A DNA stretch of 64,000 nt, from assembly GCA_001599755.1 (NCBI GenBank), contig BCHX01000008.1:2604001-2668000 (forward strand), in the 5' to 3' direction. Under the pieces are notes generated by a model. That model searched no databases, was not told the origin of the DNA, and was given only the letters and a program-made list of their open reading frames with translations. The stretch comes from Gliomastix tumulicola (taxonomy: Eukaryota > Ascomycota > Sordariomycetes > Hypocreales > Bionectriaceae). Made by a program: the position numbers and the translations under genes. Of the stretch, positions 57,855 to 64,000 are shown piece by piece (position 1 is the stretch's first letter; each line of letters starts with the position of its first letter).

Positions 57855-60800
57855 TTAGATGAGCTTGATCCTATTGCTCGGTCGGCTGCGGTCCGAGGCT
57901 GTGGCGAGTGAAGCACTGATCCTAGACTGCTCGAGGTAGCCAGTGTAGCTCTCGGCACCAGTTCCGGTAAGCAGGGTCGTGCCGTTCGTGTTGTTATGAT
58001 CCAGATCATTGGGCTGGATAAGCCTGAACGGCAGAGAAGGCAACATGCCCTGGATATCGATGTCCATGTTTTGGCCAACAACGGAAGGGCCGACGACAAG
58101 GGCGAGGAACAGGACCAGCATGGTGTAGCAGAGGATGGCGAAGCGAACCACACGCCGGCGCCTCAGCTTAGACTGCTTGAGCGAGTAGATGGGGGGACGG
58201 ATTTGACGACTGACAGAATGTTAGTGACTTATCTCATAATCGAGGATAGGTTTCATGAAAGATATAACGTACCTAGGTCGCAACCAGAAGAGCATGATCG
58301 AGTGCAGCATATCCATCTTGGGGATCGAGACGAATGGCAGCATCATGAAGATGAGCCAGTGGCCCAGCACAAAATCAGCCGCGAACATGCTCAGCTCGGT
58401 GATCTTGCAGAGGAATTCACGACCAGGCTGGGAGAAAGAGTGCCAACCCATCGAGTACCATTTACCAGTCCAGAACGCAATGTTAGACTGATCCGTCTTC
58501 ATCTCACGTGTCAGGAAGATAGCCACGATTATCTTGAAGAGGAATCTCTGCATCGCCACCACGGCAATCATGCCAGACAGGGTGCGGGCAAAGTTGAAGC
58601 TTTCCATGACGTACATCGCCTCGAAGAAGACGAGGAGCATGACGACAGCGACACCATGGGCGATACCAGCCAACACACTGCCGAACTTCTTGCAACACAT
58701 ACTAAGTAATGGACCCATGAAACAAGCCATGAAGAACATAATTCCGAGGCATCCAGCGTTGATGGCCACAGGGGCGAAAGCGCAGATCAGAAGGCGAATG
58801 AAAGAATCCGTGGCCTCGATCCGGTGCTTAGGATTATCATTGGATGCACCCACAACACCAGTCTGGGCGTTGATGAAGAGGTAGGGCAGCGTCGTGACAG
58901 CGACAAGCAGAAGGGGCGCCATAATCTCGCCAAAGAAGATATTCGTAATAGCGGCACGAGGCACATCTGCTGACATCTTGCCCGACGGATCTCCAAGGGC
59001 TTTGCGCTTGTAACCCGTGATGCGAGTACGCGAAAGTCGGCAGAAAGCGATCCACGACGACGAGTGGGACCGGGAGTTACCACGGGACAACCAACGTAAG
59101 AAGTCACGGTAGTCGATGAAGAAATCGCTGAAGGCAAACTGGTGAGGGTTGTAGAGGAAGGGTGAGATGATCAGGCCGAGGAGGGTAATCCAGAAGTAGG
59201 TGAGAGCAGCCTGCCAGACTGTGACAGTCGCGAACAGGAGCATCATCAGCAATCTCGAACCATAGTAGATCGACGGCCCGGCGAATCTAGAGTACAAGAC
59301 GCCAAAGGGGATTCGAGCAGTTGCGAAACCACGACCAGTACCGATGTAGCGCGCACCACCAAACGAAAGGTCCTGCTGCACAGAGTTCGCATAAATCTGG
59401 CAGACGAACACTTCGAAGAAGGGCGAGAGGGAGCAGAACTGCTTGAGGAAGCGAAGCAGAGCGCGGAAGACACCGCGTTCGAGACCCTCTTGCGCGATCA
59501 GAGGCACGAAGGACAGGAAGAAGACGAAGAAGATGGAGAAGACACTGCGCCAAATCCAGTCCATGAGGGCCTGCGTGTTGGCACAACCAGTCGGGAACAG
59601 GGGGTCCGTAATAGGGACGTCCCTATTGTAGTCGCAGGCAATGGTTTCGTGACGAAGCGCACCAAAGTTGAGCAGTGTAACCATAAACATCTGCACAGAC
59701 AGCATGATGAACATGTTGTTGATGTGGAAACCAGCGTGGGCATAGTAGAAAGAGAGGAAGCGGTCCAGAGGCAGTTGCGTTCCGAGATAGTAGTACTCGC
59801 GAGACAGAAGCTGCTCACCCATACCAGTGCCGATCTTTGTCGTGAAGTTGAGAATTGAACCGAAACCAAGGTCACGACCCTTGCCGCACTGGTAGTATTC
59901 ACAGTGCTTGATACGACCACCACGGAGCAGGGCATTCATACCAGCGAAAATATCCTCGTTGAGATGAAGACCTTTTTGCGCCTTGGAGACACCGCCGCGG
60001 GTAGTCATGAAGATGCCGTTCAGGAAATCAGGGTGACCATAATGGAGTTTGCCACCAATCTGTGCCATGGTTCTCGCAAACAGGGTACCGAACGTTTGTT
60101 CCTTACCAGCTGCGACATCACCGAGGATACCGATGTTCTCGGAGAAAATGTACTCACGAGCACCAAGAATTGCAACAGGCGAGGTGGTGTTGTTCTTGAC
60201 ACCAGGCGTGTATGGGGAGGCGTTCTCCACCTTCATCTCCTCGAACTCAGCCAGCACGCTTCGAATCTTGAGACACTCCTCCAGATAGTTGTCCTGGTTG
60301 GCATCGATGAGCTGGATGTATTCGCCTCGGTAGAAAATCAGGGCGTGGTTCTGGTTGTCTGATTTGCCGTCACCGAGCACAGGGTTACCGGAGAGCTGGA
60401 TGCGGAACTTGGGTCGCCTCATGCCGTTCTCCATGATCTCAGAGTGGCCGTCGATGAGGGCAGAGTAGAGACGAGGCTCCTCTCCTTCAGCCAGGGGCGG
60501 CTCTTCGTCGAGGTAGGCAATCTCGAGGTCAGGGTAGGCGCGGAGCAGGAATTCAGCATTCTCCATCTCCTCCTTCTTGAACTTCGAGTACCGCTGCATG
60601 GAAACCACGAGTCTGAACTTGCGACGAGCCATACGCTCCAGCTCGCGCTCAAGCTTGTCAGAGTTACCACCAAACATCTGCACGACCTCGGGGTTCTCCA
60701 CACGGTAGAGAAGCTTGATAGCACGACTATAGTTCATGAAGCCGGAAACAGTGCGGTACAGGGTCTGCGAGCGAAGAGAAGCCCAAATTCGAGTGCGGAG

Positions 60801-63800
60801 GGTATACTCGGGGGCCGAGGACTTGAAACCAATGCAGTAGAAAGGCAGGTCGTCAATCTTGCTCTTGACCGCTTCCTTATCGGATTTCTCGAACTCGCCG
60901 CTCATTTGAGCAGTCTCATCAGCCAGGATCTTCGTGTCCTTCACGAAGCAATCCCACTCATGAGGATGAAGCTGCTTGAGGTACTCCAAAAGTGTAACTC
61001 TAGAGTAAGGCTCGTCCTCGCGGATGATCTCTCGGAGAGTGAGAAGAATCTTTTCGCTGTAATGAGGAATCATGACGGTAAATGTGGGCATGTTGTCGAC
61101 CGGAAGAGGCTCGGGGATTGGCGTAGACAAGGACTGGGCAAAGAAGGACAGACGCCGCTCAGCTTCGCCATGCGATGGGAAGAACTCCGTCTTGAACGAA
61201 TGGTCTTCCTGGGAGACAAAGAAGGTGGGCGCGCGGAGAGTTCGCTTGCCTTCCTGCTCGGATGGGACTTGATGGTAGAGAAGCTTCTGAACGTGATCGA
61301 TAGCGAGGAGATGCTCTCGGTACATCGAGATGACAACCGCATTCCAAACTTGAGAGATAAGTACCTTCGGCTTGTACTTGATTTCCATGTCGGATGTGGC
61401 AAGGATCTTCGAGTAGATTCGCTTCGGCAGACGGGAGAAGACGTTTCTCCAAGGCGTCAAGATGGACGAACCCAGATAGAAGGATCGCGCCAGAGAGAAT
61501 ACCGTGTTCACCAAGACATACCACAGGTAAGTGTCGAGGAAGAAGAAGATGACGTCGGTGAAAAACATCAGGAGCAGAAGAACGGTCGGGTGCCAGCGGC
61601 AAAGCGCATTTCCGAGAAGAAGGTTGTCACCCAAGCAGCTGTCCACGTTCATGATGTCGAGGTACCTGATTGAATCTCTGAAAGACAGAGTGAGGAAACC
61701 GTAGGCAACACCAAACTTGGCACCAAATACGATAGCCCAAAGACCAAATGACATCATCATGTCTGTGCCTCGCAGGCGAGGGTAGCTAGCCGTGAAGGTC
61801 TGGCTGGCAACGTACTGCCTCGAGTTTCTCTTCATGTAACTGCCAAAGAGTCCTCCAAGAGGCATGACCGAGAAGAAAATGAAGGTAAGAATAGCGATGA
61901 TGAGATGAACAATGCTAATGATGTAGTCGACGTCGGGTCCATTTGGCAATTTGGTGGGCATCGCAAGGACCTTTACACCGGGGCCAACGTTGAGAACAAA
62001 GACGAGAATGAGGAAGAGCAGCCGCTTGGTGAGATGTTGAGCGCCGGCCCAGCGTCGAGGAACGTAGGCCCACTCGGCTAGAGTGGCGATGATCTGGACA
62101 AAAGAGGCGATACCGCCGCCAAAGGCCACAACAGAGAGCGTTTTCGACTTTGGCGGTTGCTGATCAACCTCTTGCTCGTACGACGAGCCAACCAAGAGAG
62201 AGGGTGCATTGTGCGACGTGTAGAACCAGAACATCGACAAGTGAATGACCCAGATGCGGTTGAAGTTGACCAAAAGATGGAACCAAGAACGAGTCTCCTT
62301 GTACGTCTTGAAGAAACACTTCTTCCAGTTGACATCCTTCAGCCTCAGGTACCGATCCGCAGGGGGTAGGTCGAGAAGTTTGCTCTTATCTTCAAAAACA
62401 AGACGATCCAGACCCTCGGGGTACCAGAAAAGCTGGTTGCAATCATCATAACCAATGATGTCCTTGTGGTCACGCTCCCGGCGTACGTAGACGCCGTTGA
62501 GGATCTCGTAACCTTGGTCGCGAATGTACTGGTAAAGCGGCGTAATAACGCTGTTGAGGTATGTGAACTCGTCGACAGGCTCAACAAGCGCCTGGCAAGC
62601 AGGGGAGTTGAGGTAGTCGTCGGCACACTTGAAGATGAAGCAAAGGCACTCGGGCATAAAGCGAACCTGGTTGGCCTCACCCCAGCAGAGAAGGTAGAGG
62701 GCAATCTGACGGACCCGGTCGTGCTGAGACATGCGGTTCATGCGCGACTTCCAGCGATACTCTGCAGCCTCGAGGCTGTCATCACCATCGAGGTCCTGGA
62801 GGGTCTCTTCCTCATTGCCGTCGGCATCCTTCTTCTTCTTCTTGCTCTTGGCCTTGCGCTTCAGGTTCTTGGACTTCGAGTTGGCGAATCCAACAGCATC
62901 ATCAAGGTCCAGGTGAGCCGCAAAGTACCACTTGCGATAGTTGGCGTTATCGCCGCCAATGTAATCCGCGTGCAGAGACAGGAGAGCCTGGTTAGGGGTC
63001 ATCCGCGACGCACGGGAGTCCAGAAGCGTCATGAAGTGGTCGTACATATTCCGCATGCTGTCCCTCTGGAAGCCAAACTTGGCGGTAAGATCCAGGAACA
63101 TGTCCTCGATTTCCTCTTTTGAGAGGGGGATCTGGGCATCCGAGGTCCAAGCAGGGTAGGGCTCATGCGATCGTTGACCAGCAGGTAAGACATTGCCGTA
63201 GTCCATCCCATAGTTTGGAGTAGACGCTCCTGACGACCTGTTGCCACCATATGAGATCTGGGACGAAGGAGGGCGATGTCCACGGTTACCAGTAGCCGGC
63301 TCCCCATAACTGTTGTATCGCTCATCGCCGCGGCCATAGTAGTCCATTTCGGCGGCACGTGCCATGTCGGATCTCATTGTGAAATCGCTGAAGGTCTCGG
63401 AATCCTCCTCGGAACCATGACGGCCGCGCTGGTCGCTGTAACCCTGGTTATAGTCGCCATCATAGTAGCCGGCGCCGCCGCCACCACCGCCGCCCTGTCC
63501 ATTGTAGTAGTCGTCGCGGTATTGATCGTGTCCATCATAGTATCCACCGTCCTGATGGTACGGGTTGTTGGGGTCTGCGTTGTAGTAGCCACTAGAAAGA
63601 GCGCGCCGTTAGGATCGTGTTAGGTTGCGAGGTCTGCCAGCAACACTTACGACTCATCATAGTACCCGTCGTTCCCCCCTTGACCACGGCGGTCGTCATA
63701 TCCTTGCTGGTCGTAGTACTGGTCGTCCTGATAGTATTGTCCATTACCGCCTTGCTGCTGAGGGTGGTCATAGCCATCATCATAGTGATTCTGGCCACCA

Positions 63801-63832
63801 CCTCCCCCGCCGCCACCAGGGTAGCCGGACAT
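57855..63832 (-). CDS. FKS1: 1,3-beta-glucan synthase catalytic subunit
   Basis: Three exons, 63832..63651, 63591..58273 and 58209..57855, give 1951 residues, the usual size for filamentous fungi. The N-terminus is a Gly/Tyr/Asp-rich cytosolic tail (MSGYPGGGGGGGG, then YYDG-type repeats). An Fks1 N-terminal domain, a first cluster of membrane helices (about 480-710), a large cytosolic GT48 catalytic domain (about 800-1350) and a second helix cluster follow. Hot spot 1 reads FLTLSFRDS (693-701) and hot spot 2 DWIWRSVF (1405-1412). The Trp of the third site is kept (DTYLWYVL). The enzyme makes the main wall glucan from UDP-glucose at the plasma membrane, is activated by Rho1 and is the echinocandin target. 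The short first and last exons code the two cytosolic ends. Confidence 0.97.
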
Positions 63833-63863
63833 TGTTCTTCGTGCTTTAGTTTAAGTGATCAAC

Positions 63864-63933
63864 CTAGCATGGTTGTCAGCAAAGGCGAGCAAGACGCAGA
63901 GAAAACCGGCGGCAGATAGTCGAGACCACTCAC
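63864..63933 (-). other. Predicted intron in the FKS1 5' leader
   Basis: On the minus strand a GTGAGT donor begins at 63933 and a TGCTAG acceptor ends at 63864, with a CTGAC branch-like motif just before it. Its removal would also take out an upstream ATG (63870). This is predicted from signals alone. Confidence 0.45.
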
Positions 63934-64000
63934 TTGACAAGGCGTTCATTGAATGCGTGCTCAGAAACGGGGCCGGTTTGACAGGCGATGTGGGCAATTA

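Noticed and set aside
60444..61673. 409-codon open frame opposite FKS1
   Set aside because: It is an antisense shadow of the glucan synthase coding sequence, with no recognisable domain.

Overview
The window is a stretch of nuclear chromosome from a filamentous ascomycete, most likely a Sordariomycete. The evidence is short GT-AG introns of about 54-112 bases, CT-rich leaders, a white-collar blue-light receptor, a fungal rhodopsin-domain membrane protein, a long Gly/Tyr-rich glucan synthase N-terminus and a GC-rich coding bias. I read 18 protein-coding genes. Most are split by introns, so I rebuilt the exons by hand from splice signals and reading frame. I found no rRNA or tRNA gene, no CRISPR array and no intact transposon.

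Layout. 0-5 kb: a long non-coding leader region, then a SWIRM-domain protein (+). 6.8-12.1 kb: a secreted M28 aminopeptidase (-), a short-chain dehydrogenase with a possible mitochondrial presequence (+), and a 7-TM fungal rhodopsin-domain protein (-). 15-23 kb: a cytochrome b5-fused delta-8 sphingolipid desaturase (-), a secreted S10 serine carboxypeptidase (-) and a proline-rich unknown protein (-). 24-31 kb: fimbrin (+), an Srp1-type SR splicing protein (-) and an Inp1-type peroxisome inheritance protein (+). 31.8-46 kb: UDP-glucose:glycoprotein glucosyltransferase (+), white collar-1 (-) and importin beta-3/Kap121 (-). 48-52 kb: an Sds23-type CBS-domain protein (+) and an NYN-domain protein (+). 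53-64 kb: a secreted GH17 glucanase-family protein, the LCB1 subunit of serine palmitoyltransferase, and the 1,3-beta-glucan synthase catalytic subunit FKS1, all on the minus strand.

How the genes fit together. Most are conserved housekeeping or core regulatory genes, not an accessory island. A loose theme of membrane, secretory and wall biogenesis runs through the window: glucan synthesis (FKS1), glucan remodelling (GH17), sphingolipid synthesis and desaturation (LCB1, delta-8 desaturase) and ER glycoprotein quality control (UGGT). No biosynthetic gene cluster or clearly new multi-gene system is visible. The items most worth checking are the Ser in the last position of FKS1 echinocandin hot spot 1, the two candidate starts of the dehydrogenase, the long first intron of the SR-protein gene, the 168 codons of open frame upstream of the NYN protein, and the 288-residue protein of unknown family.
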